Positions 1 through 7,866 of a stretch of 64,000 nt of DNA are shown piece after piece. Source of the stretch: Rhodoferax saidenbachensis (GTDB lineage Bacteria > Pseudomonadota > Gammaproteobacteria > Burkholderiales > Burkholderiaceae_C); assembly GCF_001955715.1 (NCBI RefSeq), contig NZ_CP019239.1:2418001-2482000 (forward strand), given 5' to 3'. The notes below the pieces were generated by a model. The model had not been told where the DNA came from. It worked only from the letters and a program-made list of their open reading frames with translations, and searched no databases. Numbering within the stretch: the first letter of the stretch is position 1; each line of letters starts with the position of its first letter. The translations under genes and the position numbers were made by a program.

Positions 1-153
1 GCTGCGCCGCGCCGGCTGCGGCACCACGAGCGACAGCACGGGAAAGACCACCGCCCATAGCAACAGGCCACCAATGCCAAACAGCGTGAAACTCAAGGCC
101 GTGGCGCACAGGCGCCAGACATAACCCAGGCGGTTAGCTACGAACTCAAGCAT
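1..153 (-). CDS. lysophospholipid acyltransferase family protein, N-terminal fragment
   Basis: Partial gene running off the left edge; only the first 51 codons are present. The visible protein opens with MLEFVANRLGYVWRL and continues into a long hydrophobic helix (FTLFGIGGLLLWAVVFPVL). This start is typical of the membrane-anchored acyltransferases found in aryl polyene clusters. The catalytic HX4D motif would lie outside the window, so the assignment rests on the N-terminus and context. Its ATG overlaps the end of the upstream ketosynthase-like gene by 8 nt, which implies one operon and coupled translation. Confidence 0.55.
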   Translation of the reverse strand, partial: MLEFVANRLGYVWRLCATALSFTLFGIGGLLLWAVVFPVLSLVVPQPARRS

Positions 154-946
154 GCGCACTCCAGGTCCACTGGCTGCCGGGGCGGTCCTGGCGTTGCAGG
201 CTGGCGTCGGTATGTCCACCTGCCTGTACTTCCGGCTGCGCCATCTGCTGCAGCACATGGCGCAACACGGCCAGGCCAGAGGGCCAGGCGGCAGGAGTCG
301 CATCGGCACTGTGATCGATGGGATCAGAAGGCACATCCACGCGGACCCGCACCAACGGCCGCGATGCCACCGGTTTGCTGATGCGCCAGCACCAGGCGTA
401 TTCGGCCAGTGCTTCGTCATGGAACACGCGGTAGTGCTGCGGTAGCGGTGCTTCGTAAAAAACGATCAGAACGTCGGGCGCACCATCGGCCAGCAGCGCG
501 GCGGCCTCGACCAGTGCAGCCCCGACGCTGGCGCGACCGGCGCTGACCGCCAGCGCGTTGCCGGTGTGCCCGCGTGCAATGCCGTAGACCGCAGAGAAGG
601 CGTTGTGCACCGACAGGCTAAAGGCCGTGGGCGACAGGGACTGGCCCTGCACCAGTTCTTTCAACAATGTGAGCGTATGTGCGGCATCGCCGTAGCGGGA
701 CGCAAAAACCAGGGGGGCGGAGTCGGGCTGCTGCTGGCACCACCAGGCGACCTGGCAGGCATAACGGCCCAGCGGGCTGAGCCGGCGGCGCATCATGGCC
801 GGCATCTCGGTCAGGGCCGGTGCGGCTTGCGCGTCAATGGTGGGAAGCTGGGGTGGCCGGGCGGCCCAGTCCAGCCAGTCCTGCTGATTGCCGAGGCCTG
901 CCGCGTAGGCAGACCAATCAAGAACGGTGAACTCAAACTCCAACAT
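146..946 (-). CDS. beta-ketoacyl synthase-like chain length factor (aryl polyene type)
   Basis: About 266 residues resembling the short ketosynthase-like proteins (Ketoacyl-synt_2 type) that open aryl polyene or related fatty-acid clusters. Visible pieces are LEFEFTVLDWSAYAAGL at the N-terminus, PLVFASRYGDAAHTLTLL, and SVHNAFSAVYGIARGHTGN, the region equivalent to the ketosynthase core. The protein is shorter than a true ketosynthase, so a chain-length or partner role is more likely than independent condensation. The start at 946 is chosen because AAGGA lies about 7 nt upstream; a longer frame to 1027 has no such site. It overlaps the downstream acyltransferase by 8 nt. It is probably the first gene of an operon continuing leftward outside the window. 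Family call is good; product is inferred. Confidence 0.7.
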   Translation of the reverse strand: MLEFEFTVLDWSAYAAGLGNQQDWLDWAARPPQLPTIDAQAAPALTEMPAMMRRRLSPLGRYACQVAWWCQQQPDSAPLVFASRYGDAAHTLTLLKELVQGQSLSPTAFSLSVHNAFSAVYGIARGHTGNALAVSAGRASVGAALVEAAALLADGAPDVLIVFYEAPLPQHYRVFHDEALAEYAWCWRISKPVASRPLVRVRVDVPSDPIDHSADATPAAWPSGLAVLRHVLQQMAQPEVQAGGHTDASLQRQDRPGSQWTWSAHA

Positions 947-1058
947 GCCTGCGTCCTTGGTATTCCCAAAAGGTATTTGCTCCATTTGGTGAGAACTGTT
1001 TTTTTGTTGCTCTGCACCCCTCCCCAAACAGACGCCTCAAGCACGTATTCGGTGAAGC

Positions 1059-1064
1059 ATTATA
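1059..1064 (-). promoter_or_regulatory. candidate -10 box for the ketosynthase-like operon
   Basis: On the minus strand this hexamer reads TATAAT, an exact sigma70 -10 consensus, in the 262-nt gap upstream of the gene starting at 946. No convincing -35 hexamer is seen at 16-18 nt. Nothing else was recognised in 947-1208. Confidence 0.3.
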
Positions 1065-1208
1065 TTTGCTTAAGGTGTCCGGCCCCGCGCAGACTGCGCC
1101 TTGCACGGCAGGACGCCCAGGGCAGGCCGCCAGGCGGAACAGCCGAACCAGGCACCCTCAAGGGTGCCGGGATCTGTGTGGATCTGCGCTCCAGAATATG
1201 GCGCTGCC

Positions 1209-1796
1209 TCAATTGGGTGCAACAGCCTTTTCGTCCGCACCAGTGGGACCACCCTGTGCACGCGCGTAGTTGCCAATGACATAGTTGCTGGCCAGTTGCG
1301 CGACACGGGTCAGCATCAGGTTGTCATGCACGCCCACAACGAACCCGGCAGACCAGGCGTCAGCGCGCTGGAAGAATTCGGGAGCGGCGACTTCGCGGCC
1401 AGCGGCGTCACGGATATTGAGCCGCAACAGCACGCCGGAGCTGCCCGCCAGAGGGCCCAGCAGTACGCGTTTGGCGCCATGCTGGAAGGCCATCTCCTCA
1501 ATCACGGGCTCGATGGTCAGCGTACGGCCATTGGCGGGGCGGGCATTCCACTCGTCCAGCGAGCGCGCAAGATTCTTCTTCAGGTTCTCGTCAATCTTGG
1601 CCAGGCCCGACGCGTCGCCCTTGGTGCCGGCCTTGAAAACCACGGTCTTTAGTTCGATCTTGCCGAAAGCGGAGAACGCTTCCTTGGGCGGCGGATTCTG
1701 TGTGCTGGACGCCTTGATGCTGGTGGCACAGCCCTGAACTGCAAGCAAAGTCACCACACCGACCGCCACACTGAAAAACCGAGCGAAACTCTTCAT
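1209..1796 (-). CDS. lipoprotein, DUF4410-like
   Basis: 195 residues. The N-terminus is a lipoprotein signal: basic MKSFAR, a hydrophobic stretch, then the lipobox VQGC with Cys23. After the Cys comes a soluble domain with ELKTVVFKAG, RTLTIEPVIEEMAF and GVLLRLNIRDAAG, resembling the DUF4410 family of small periplasmic lipoproteins of unknown function. The start has AGGGAG about 6 nt upstream. It stands alone, with 262 nt to the next gene and 323 nt to rsmH upstream. The lipoprotein nature is clear; the DUF4410 link is recognition from pattern only and the function is unknown. Confidence 0.7.
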   Translation of the reverse strand: MKSFARFFSVAVGVVTLLAVQGCATSIKASSTQNPPPKEAFSAFGKIELKTVVFKAGTKGDASGLAKIDENLKKNLARSLDEWNARPANGRTLTIEPVIEEMAFQHGAKRVLLGPLAGSSGVLLRLNIRDAAGREVAAPEFFQRADAWSAGFVVGVHDNLMLTRVAQLASNYVIGNYARAQGGPTGADEKAVAPN

Positions 1797-1915
1797 GCCT
1801 ACTCCCTGAATATTTGTAAAGGTGGCGATCCTAACCTACGCAAAACAGACTGCAGATTGGTCGCTCCATACGGTAGCGCAGTGATTGCCCCATCTGCACT
1901 CAGCGTCTGCCGCTC

Positions 1916-2113
1916 TCAATAGGTGAAGGACGGACAGGGCTCGGGTTCGAGCGCAGTCTGCCGACCGCCCTCTTCCGGCGTGGTCCGGAAAACCGTGCAT
2001 TCATACTCTGCGGGCTTGCACCCCAATAAACGCTTGAACACCCGCTGCGGCGGCACCCTGTGCCAGCGGACCCACCTCAGCCCACGGCGCACGCTGCCGT
2101 TGTTCGATCTCAC
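1916..2113 (-). CDS. possible small ORF in the 1797-2119 gap
   Basis: The 323-nt gap between the lipoprotein gene and the rsmH-like gene holds one open frame on the minus strand, up to 65 residues. It is rich in Arg and Pro and has three Cys (GCKPAEYEC near residue 31, PCPSF at the end). Third positions are GC-rich, as in real genes here. No clear ribosome site or family was recognised, and an internal start is possible. It could be a small protein, the tail of a decayed gene, or chance. The rest of the gap should hold the lipoprotein gene's promoter. Confidence 0.22.
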   Translation of the reverse strand: MRSNNGSVRRGLRWVRWHRVPPQRVFKRLLGCKPAEYECTVFRTTPEEGGRQTALEPEPCPSFTY

Positions 2114-2119
2114 GCCCAG

Positions 2120-3190
2120 TCATGCAGTACCAACGTGCTGCGCCCGCACCGCCCAGCGCAGCTTGGCAGACGATGAGCGCGGGTTGCTGCGTTGCTCGTC
2201 ATAAGAAGCGCGAATCGGGTCCGCCGCCACGCTGCTGAAAGTACCGTTGCGTTCGCCCGTCTGAAAGCACTTTTTCACGCGCCGGTCTTCGCCGGAGTGA
2301 AAGCTCAGGATGGCCACGCGCCCACCGGGTTTCAGACAAGCCGGCAGGTTCAACAGCATCGTGTCCAGCACGCCAAACTCGTCATTCACTTCAATGCGCA
2401 GCGCCTGGAACGTGCGCTGCAGCACCTTCTTGGTTTCCACCAGGCGCTCTTCTGCAGGCATGCTGCGCTTGTAGGCCAGCTCCATAGTGGCACGCACCAA
2501 ATCGGCCAACTGCACCGTGGTTTCCAGGTACTGGCCTTGCAGAGCGGCGGCTAAGGGAATAGCAAACGGCTCGTCTGAGTTGTCGGTCAGCAGGTCGCGC
2601 AGTCGGTGCCGCGTCACGCACAGCAGCAGCTCACTGGCCGACTGGCCGTGGGTCGGGTCCAGGCGCAAATCCAGCGGACCATCGGCCCGGAAGCTAAAGC
2701 CCCGTGCCGGGTTGTCGATCTGCATGGACGAGACGCCCAGGTCCGCCAGTACAAAGTCGAAACCACCGCCCGCTTGCGGCAGCAAGCTGGCGAGTTCGCT
2801 GAAGTTGGCGCGGTGCACGCTAAGCGCTTCTTCGCCAAAACCCAGAGCGCGCAGCCGCGCCGTGGTGCGGGGCAACTCAATCGGATCGACATCCATGCCA
2901 AACACGCGTCCGCCCGGCTGCACCAGCGGCAGCATGGCCAGGGTGTGGCCGCCAAAGCCCAGGGTCAGGTCCAGCCCGGTTTCGCCGGGCAACGGTTTCA
3001 GGATGGCGAGAATTTCGTCCACGCAAATGGAGCGGTGCATGCCCGCAGGCGTTTGCCCGCGCTGCATGACTTTGTCCACCTCGGCCGCATGGCGCGTGGG
3101 GTCCAGCTCTTTGTACTTTTCTTCAAACTGGCGGGGATGGGTGCCCGCATAACGCACGCGGCGCTTGTGGGGAGGGGAAGCGTCGGTCAT
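2120..3190 (-). CDS. RsmH/MraW-like SAM-dependent methyltransferase, divergent paralogue
   Basis: 356 residues, longer than the usual roughly 310 of RsmH, which methylates N4 of C1402 in 16S rRNA. RsmH-like features are MHRSICVDEIL, the SAM-binding segment LDLTLGFGGHTLAM (canonical RsmH has DATFGRGGHS), FGMDVDPIELPRT, FVLADLGVSSMQIDN, RGFSFRADGPLDLR and AILSFHSGEDRRVK. These show the same fold and probable SAM use. It lies outside a division/cell wall cluster, next to unrelated lipoproteins, and carries a roughly 40-residue N-terminal extension. It is therefore probably a second, divergent copy rather than the housekeeping enzyme. Its RNA substrate is not shown by the sequence. The Shine-Dalgarno region is weak. 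Confidence 0.75.
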   Translation of the reverse strand: MTDASPPHKRRVRYAGTHPRQFEEKYKELDPTRHAAEVDKVMQRGQTPAGMHRSICVDEILAILKPLPGETGLDLTLGFGGHTLAMLPLVQPGGRVFGMDVDPIELPRTTARLRALGFGEEALSVHRANFSELASLLPQAGGGFDFVLADLGVSSMQIDNPARGFSFRADGPLDLRLDPTHGQSASELLLCVTRHRLRDLLTDNSDEPFAIPLAAALQGQYLETTVQLADLVRATMELAYKRSMPAEERLVETKKVLQRTFQALRIEVNDEFGVLDTMLLNLPACLKPGGRVAILSFHSGEDRRVKKCFQTGERNGTFSSVAADPIRASYDEQRSNPRSSSAKLRWAVRAQHVGTA

Positions 3191-3210
3191 TGGCCATTAT
3201 GCGCCCCCGA

Positions 3211-3275
3211 AAATACAAGAAAAAAGGCCGTCCAGCCCTCATGGAATGTGCGCAAACAGCTACTGAATTTGTAGC
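3211..3275. repeat. Comamonadaceae-type palindromic repeat, copy 1
   Basis: Layout: AAATACAAG plus an A-run, GGCC, a degenerate stem around CAGCCCTCATGG, then the 17-nt terminal palindrome GCTACTGAATTTGTAGC. It matches copies at 15411, 20321 and 30755. It sits between the divergent rsmH-like and lipoprotein genes. Confidence 0.8.
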
Positions 3276-3421
3276 GGTTTCAACGCATCAGAATCACTTC
3301 TCTGCATCGACTCCTGCTATCCCGCATCGGGCACAACCGGGTCCGCCTGGCGGTGATGCAATGAGAGGCTGCAGAGGCTGGCTTTGCTAGACTGCAACGT
3401 CTTTTTTACCCTGAGGAATGC

Positions 3422-4141
3422 ATGTCGAACTCTCTGAAATACCTTCTGGTCTTGCTGGTCGCCACTTTGGCCACAGGATGCTCTACAACCACGACGCTGA
3501 AGCCAGAGCAAACCTCACGCATTCAAAAAGTAGGCGTGATTTCCTTGCTGCCAGACACGCTGATTTACCAAAAAATTGGCATCACCGTGTTCAACAACGA
3601 ACGCGTGGAGAAACCGGTGGCGACGAACCTCAATGATGCAGGAAGAGCCGGGGCAGAGTCGGCCTTTCGGGGCGCGAAACGGCAAGTGAAACAACTGGAC
3701 GTGAATGTGACCGAGGTGCGGAACTTGTTCAAACCCGGTGTGATCGTGTTCTCTTGGCCTCCCGAAAAGGCCAAAGCCCTGTTGGTGCAACTCGCGAAGC
3801 AGCACGACCTGGACTCCATCGCCATAGTTGGCGAGGTGTTTGATGGGGACAATGGATATGCTGGCGTGCGCTATTTTCTGCGCGGTGGCTTTAACAGCAT
3901 AGAAAACCACGGCATACGTGCGGACACCGAGGTCACTTTGTACGATGCCAAGGGTGAGGTCCTGATTTCACGCAGCTCGGGCCTTGGGGAGCAGTACCCG
4001 GTGCTGAGACCCGACGGAAAACCCTGGGCTTCTAAGATTGAAGACAATCTTGATGCGGCAACGCAGGCGCAGGTGCTGTCATCCATGAAGAGCGTTATCT
4101 CCACAAAAACTGTCAGCCAGATCCAGGCCATGGGCTTGTGA
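3422..4141 (+). CDS. lipoprotein of unknown function
   Basis: 239 residues. The signal sequence MSNSLKYLLVLLVATLATGC ends in a lipobox, with the lipidated Cys at residue 20. The mature part starts with a Ser/Thr stretch and has no recognised domain. Visible pieces are VGVISLLPDTLIYQKIGITVF, KPGVIVFSWPPEKAKALLVQLAKQ and RADTEVTLYDAKGEVL. The start has a good TGAGGA site about 6 nt upstream. It appears monocistronic, with 231 nt before it (partly repeat) and 308 nt after. It probably acts at the periplasmic face of a membrane. I do not recognise a family. Confidence 0.75.
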   Translation: MSNSLKYLLVLLVATLATGCSTTTTLKPEQTSRIQKVGVISLLPDTLIYQKIGITVFNNERVEKPVATNLNDAGRAGAESAFRGAKRQVKQLDVNVTEVRNLFKPGVIVFSWPPEKAKALLVQLAKQHDLDSIAIVGEVFDGDNGYAGVRYFLRGGFNSIENHGIRADTEVTLYDAKGEVLISRSSGLGEQYPVLRPDGKPWASKIEDNLDAATQAQVLSSMKSVISTKTVSQIQAMGL

Positions 4142-4449
4142 TGCAAAGACTTCGCAGCACAGCCTGCTCTTAGTCCACTGTCTTACAAACCCTGGCAATC
4201 TGCCACGGGAGGGAGACATAAACCTTCTTTCCCGGTAGCCGCCTAGCAGCAGGCATAATTCGCACCTCCCCAGGTTTATGAATAAATTATGAACAGCGCC
4301 CTACCCTGGCGCTGTGTAGCCTGGCATGCCGACTGGTTTACCCCCCAGCCTGGCCGGGCAGACATCCACCCGCTGTTTCTGCCCTTGTGCACTGCCCTCA
4401 CGCCGAGGTTTGCAGGTACACGTCTTGACGCCGTTCTGAAAGGTTTTCC
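4142..4449. other. 308-nt intergenic leader of the MFS gene with a perfect stem-loop
   Basis: No gene is supported here. Positions 4293-4300 (ACAGCGCC) and 4308-4315 (GGCGCTGT) form a perfect 8-bp stem with a 7-nt loop, just after an AT-rich stretch with TTATGAATAAATTATG that could hold a -10 box. No T-run follows, so an operator or leader structure is more likely than a terminator. An open frame at 4289-4495 overlaps the transporter start and has no ribosome site. Confidence 0.4.
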
Positions 4450-5790
4450 ATGTCTGCATCCACTGCTGTGCAGGGCAATTCGCCCCGCAAAGTAGCCATC
4501 GCGTCCCTGGTGGGCACCGCGATCGAGTTTTACGATTACTACATCTATGCCGCCGCTGCGGTGCTGGTGTTCAACAGCCAGTTCTTCCCCAAGGGCGATC
4601 CCTCCGCGGCCATGCTGCTCTCCCTGTCCACGCTGGCGCTGGCCTTCTTGGCACGCCCCATCGGTTCGGCCCTGTTCGGCCACTTTGGTGACCGGATTGG
4701 CCGCAAGACCACGTTGGTGGCGTCGCTGCTGACCATGGGTGTGTCGACCGTGGCCATCGGCTTGTTGCCCACCTACGAAAGCATTGGCCTGTGGGCTCCG
4801 GTGCTGTTGTGTCTGTGCCGCATCGGCCAAGGCATCGGCTTGGGCGGCGAATGGGGTGGCGCAGCATTGGTCGCTACCGAAAACGCACCCAAGGGCAAAC
4901 GCGGCTTGTTCGGCAGCTTCCCCCAACTGGGCGCACCTATTGGCCTGTTCGCGGCCAACGGCGTGTTCTTCCTGGTGACCTATTTCCTGGGTTCGGAAGC
5001 CCTGGTGACTTGGGCCTGGCGCATTCCTTTCGTCATGTCCATCGTGCTGGTGGCCGTGGGCCTGTACGTGCGGCTGAACCTGCACGAAAGCGCCGCCTTC
5101 CAGAAGGTGGAGCGCGAAGGCCGCAAGCTGCAGGCACCCGTGAGCGCGGTGTTCAAGCAACACGGCGGCGCCTTGGTGCGCGGCATCTTCTGCATGTCCA
5201 CCACCTACGTGCTGTTCTACCTGATGACGGCGTTTGTGCAGGTCTACTCCAAGAGCCCGGTCGCTCTCTCGGCCGCAGGCCACGCCACGGGTCTGGGCAT
5301 TCCGCCCAACACCTTCACCGGCCTGCTGCTGATCGGCGCCATTGTGTTTGGCATCTTCACCACCCTGGGTGGCGTGTGGGCCGACAAGCTGGGCCGCCGT
5401 ACCTGGCTGCTGTGGGTGACCACCGGCATCGTGGCACTGGGCCTGTTGATGCCAACCTTTCTAAACCAAGGCACTGTGGCGTCGGTAGCCGCGTTCATCG
5501 TCATCGGCATGGCCGTCATGGGCATGACCTTTGGCCCCATGGCTGCGCTGCTGCCAGAGCTGTTCCCCACCGAAGTGCGCTACTCGGGCGCCTCGCTGGC
5601 CTACAACCTGTCCTCCATCGTGGGCGCGTCCATCCCCACCCTGGTGGCCATGGAACTGAACAAGAGCTACGGCCTGTGGGGCGTGGGCCTGTACATGGCG
5701 GCCAATGGTGTCATCACCATGCTGGCGCTGTACCTGTCGCGTGAAACCCGCGACCTGGACATGAGCGAAGCCGTCACGGCAACACGCTAA
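4450..5790 (+). CDS. MFS metabolite:H+ symporter (MHS family)
   Basis: 446 residues with about 12 hydrophobic segments. The MHS signatures are strong: an N-terminal GTAIEFYDYYIYAAAAVL, the MFS loop motif GHFGDRIGRKTTL near residue 77, RIGQGIGLGGEWGGAALVA near residue 120, and a second-half loop GVWADKLGRRT near residue 315. This family includes ShiA, KgtP and ProP and brings in organic acids or zwitterions with protons. The substrate cannot be read from sequence. The start is supported by AAAGG about 7 nt upstream. It is closed by a strong terminator at 5800, so it is monocistronic; no catabolic gene is attached. Confidence 0.9.
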   Translation: MSASTAVQGNSPRKVAIASLVGTAIEFYDYYIYAAAAVLVFNSQFFPKGDPSAAMLLSLSTLALAFLARPIGSALFGHFGDRIGRKTTLVASLLTMGVSTVAIGLLPTYESIGLWAPVLLCLCRIGQGIGLGGEWGGAALVATENAPKGKRGLFGSFPQLGAPIGLFAANGVFFLVTYFLGSEALVTWAWRIPFVMSIVLVAVGLYVRLNLHESAAFQKVEREGRKLQAPVSAVFKQHGGALVRGIFCMSTTYVLFYLMTAFVQVYSKSPVALSAAGHATGLGIPPNTFTGLLLIGAIVFGIFTTLGGVWADKLGRRTWLLWVTTGIVALGLLMPTFLNQGTVASVAAFIVIGMAVMGMTFGPMAALLPELFPTEVRYSGASLAYNLSSIVGASIPTLVAMELNKSYGLWGVGLYMAANGVITMLALYLSRETRDLDMSEAVTATR

Positions 5791-5799
5791 GTGGCTTGT

Positions 5800-5836
5800 A
5801 AAGCCCCCGGAGTTAACGACTCCGGGGGCTTTTTTA
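5800..5836 (+). terminator. Rho-independent terminator of the MFS gene
   Basis: Stem AGCCCCCGGAGT (5802-5813) pairs with ACTCCGGGGGCT (5819-5830) across a 5-nt loop, followed directly by six T. It lies 10 nt after the transporter stop codon. Confidence 0.95.
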
Positions 5837-5840
5837 CGTC

Positions 5841-5894
5841 AAAAGACCGTTTAGCCCCCGTGGAATATGCGCAAGCAGCTACTGAATTTGTAGC
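5841..5894. repeat. Comamonadaceae-type palindromic repeat, copy 2
   Basis: Follows the terminator directly. Layout: AAAAGACCGTTTAGCCCCCGTGG, then TGCGCAAGCA, then the 17-nt palindrome GCTACTGAATTTGTAGC. Read on the minus strand it follows the LysR gene's stop codon, the same orientation as the copies that act as terminators, but its stem is degenerate. Confidence 0.75.
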
Positions 5895-5920
5895 AATTTG
5901 GCAGCCCACTGGCTCGCGGT

Positions 5921-6823
5921 TTATTCCTCCAGCCGCGTGAACAACGCCGCCACCCAGTCCACAAACACCCGCACCTTGGCACTCAAATGCCGGTTGGGCG
6001 GGTACACCACATGCACAGGGACCGTCGGTTGCTGCCAGTCGGCAAGCACTACCTGCAGCGCGCCGCTGGCGATGTGTGGCTTGACCATGAAATTGACGGT
6101 CTGCATCACGCCCAGCCCTGCCAGCCCCGCCGCCACGTGGGCATTGCTTTCGTTCACAGCCAGCACATGTCGGCCCTCGATTTCGACCACTTCTCCATTC
6201 CTCTCATAGTGCAAGGGCGTGATGCGTCCCGTGCGGGCTGAGAAATAGCTGGCCACGGGAAATCGGGCCTTGAGCGCATGGGGGTCTTTGGGAAGGCCGT
6301 GGGTCTTCAGGTAAGCCGGTGTGGCGCAAGTCACGAAGCTGAGCGTGCCCACCCGGCGCGCCACCAGTGACAGGTCGGTCAGCGCGCCACCACGGATCAC
6401 GCAGTCCACGTTGTCGCTGATCAGGTCGACTTGCCTGTCTGTTACACCCAATTCGATTTGGATATCTGGGTACAACGCATAAAACTGCGGCAGCGCCGGT
6501 ATCAGGATGAGGCTGGCGACCGTGCCTCCCACATCTACGCGGATTTTTCCTTTGGGACTGGCTAACGCATGGGCCAGGCCGGATTCCAGGTCATCCATCT
6601 CCGCGAGCAGGCGTGCAAGGCTCTCGTAATACGTCGCGCCATCCGGCGTAACCGTCACACGCCGCGTAGTGCGGTTAAGCAACTTCACGCGCAAGTGCGA
6701 TTCAAGGCCCTGGATCAGCTTGGTAACTGTCGGCTTGGGTATGGCCATCGAGTCGGCCGCCTTGGTGAAAGTGCCCGCCTCCACCACCCGCATGAAGACA
6801 CGCATTGCAAGCATTTGGTCCAT
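5921..6823 (-). CDS. LysR-family transcriptional regulator
   Basis: 300 residues. The N-terminal winged helix-turn-helix is clear: MRVFMRVVEAGTFTKAADSM, then KPTVTKLIQGLESHLRVKLL and NRTTRRVTVTPDG (residues 8 to about 62). The effector domain starts near KGKIRVDVGGTVASLILIPA. It is of the single-domain-activator type often found next to oxidoreductases. It diverges from the SDR gene at 6965 with 141 nt between starts, the usual arrangement for a LysR regulator controlling its neighbour and itself. The effector is unknown. Confidence 0.9.
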   Translation of the reverse strand: MDQMLAMRVFMRVVEAGTFTKAADSMAIPKPTVTKLIQGLESHLRVKLLNRTTRRVTVTPDGATYYESLARLLAEMDDLESGLAHALASPKGKIRVDVGGTVASLILIPALPQFYALYPDIQIELGVTDRQVDLISDNVDCVIRGGALTDLSLVARRVGTLSFVTCATPAYLKTHGLPKDPHALKARFPVASYFSARTGRITPLHYERNGEVVEIEGRHVLAVNESNAHVAAGLAGLGVMQTVNFMVKPHIASGALQVVLADWQQPTVPVHVVYPPNRHLSAKVRVFVDWVAALFTRLEE

Positions 6824-6964
6824 GTTTTCACCTGTGCGGACAGTCGTTGTGATCCATCAATTATTCACCATTGGAAATAAACAAGTTCAAAAAACGGTAT
6901 TTATTTATTCAGGAGCAACTCATACATTCAACTCCCATCCCGTTTATTGCAAAGGAATCGTTTC
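6824..6964. promoter_or_regulatory. divergent control region between the LysR and SDR genes
   Basis: AT-rich 141-nt stretch, in contrast to its GC-rich surroundings. It contains ATTGGAAATAAACAAG and GGTATTTATTTATTCAGG. LysR binding sites (T-N11-A) usually lie in such a region, but no single operator can be fixed. AAGGAA just before 6965 is the ribosome site of the SDR gene. Confidence 0.45.
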
Positions 6965-7738
6965 ATGACTACCCCACTGACCTCCGCCTCCGGCAAACTT
7001 TCCGGCAAGGTCGCCCTGGTCACCGGCGGCACCAGCGGCATTGGCCTGGCCACTGCAAAGCGCTTTGTTGCCGAAGGTGCCCATGTCTTCATCACCGGCC
7101 GGCGTCAATCTGCGCTGGACGCTGCCGTCCAAGCCATCGGCCCACACGCAACCGGTATCCGCGCAGACGCCTCCAGCATGGCAGACCTGGACCAATTGTT
7201 TGCACAGATCCAAAAAGACAAAGGCCGCCTGGACGTGCTGTTTGCCAATGCAGGCGGTGGTCTGTTGGCTCCATTGGGCGAGATCACGGAAGAGCACTTT
7301 GACACGACCTTTGACACCAACGTCAAGGGCGTGCTGTTCACCGTTCAAAAGGCATTGCCGCTGATGCACGCAGGCGCTGCCATCGTGCTCAATGCGTCGA
7401 CAACCTCGATCAAGGGCACTGGCGCCTTCAGTGTGTACAGCGCCACCAAGGCAGCGGTGCGTAACTTTGCGCGTAGCTGGTCCATCGATTTGAGAGAACG
7501 CCAGATTCGCGTCAACGTCATCAGCCCCGGCGTGGTGCCCACGCCCGGCTACGACCTGCTGGGTCTGACAGAAGAGCAAAAGCAAGGTTTTGTCGCGTCA
7601 CAAGTCGCAACCATCCCGCTGGGGCGCGTCGGTACCACCGACGAAATCGCCAAAGCCGTGGTCTTCTTGGCCAGCGATGACAGCAGCTTTGTCAACGGCA
7701 TCGAGCTGTTTGTCGACGGTGGCATGACGCAGGTCTGA
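6965..7738 (+). CDS. SDR-family NAD(P)-dependent oxidoreductase
   Basis: 257 residues, the normal size for classical short-chain dehydrogenases. The cofactor motif is [16 protein letters not shown] (TGxxxGIG), followed by LFANAGGG (NAG), [10 protein letters not shown] with the catalytic Ser, [11 protein letters not shown] (YxxxK), and the C-terminal [20 protein letters not shown]. These imply a Rossmann-fold alcohol/ketone oxidoreductase in the cytoplasm. The start at 6965 is preferred because AAGGAA lies 7 nt upstream. It is paired with the divergent LysR gene. The substrate is unknown; it could serve the sugar-acid operon beyond the LacI gene, but that is only a guess from proximity. Confidence 0.88.
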   Translation: MTTPLTSASGKLSGKVALVTGGTSGIGLATAKRFVAEGAHVFITGRRQSALDAAVQAIGPHATGIRADASSMADLDQLFAQIQKDKGRLDVLFANAGGGLLAPLGEITEEHFDTTFDTNVKGVLFTVQKALPLMHAGAAIVLNASTTSIKGTGAFSVYSATKAAVRNFARSWSIDLRERQIRVNVISPGVVPTPGYDLLGLTEEQKQGFVASQVATIPLGRVGTTDEIAKAVVFLASDDSSFVNGIELFVDGGMTQV

Positions 7739-7840
7739 CATCCCCCCAATGCTGGCCCTCTCAATGGGTCAGCACTTCTTGCACAGAGCCCCATAAGCGC
7801 AAACGCAGTGTTTCCTCGGAAGGCCTAGACAAGCTCCGCC

Positions 7841-7866
7841 AAAAAAGGGCTGCGCTCAACGCAGCC
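7841..7866 (-). terminator. Rho-independent terminator of the LacI gene
   Basis: On the minus strand GGCTGCG (7866-7860) pairs with CGCAGCC (7854-7848) across a 5-nt loop, followed by CTTTTTT. It abuts the LacI stop codon at 7867. Confidence 0.88.

Noticed and set aside
4289-4495. 68-codon ORF upstream of the MFS gene
   Set aside because: Overlaps the transporter start out of frame, begins inside a stem-loop and has no ribosome site.
7749-7773. Hairpin after the SDR gene as terminator
   Set aside because: TGCTGGCC/GGGTCAGCA pairing is imperfect and no T-run follows.
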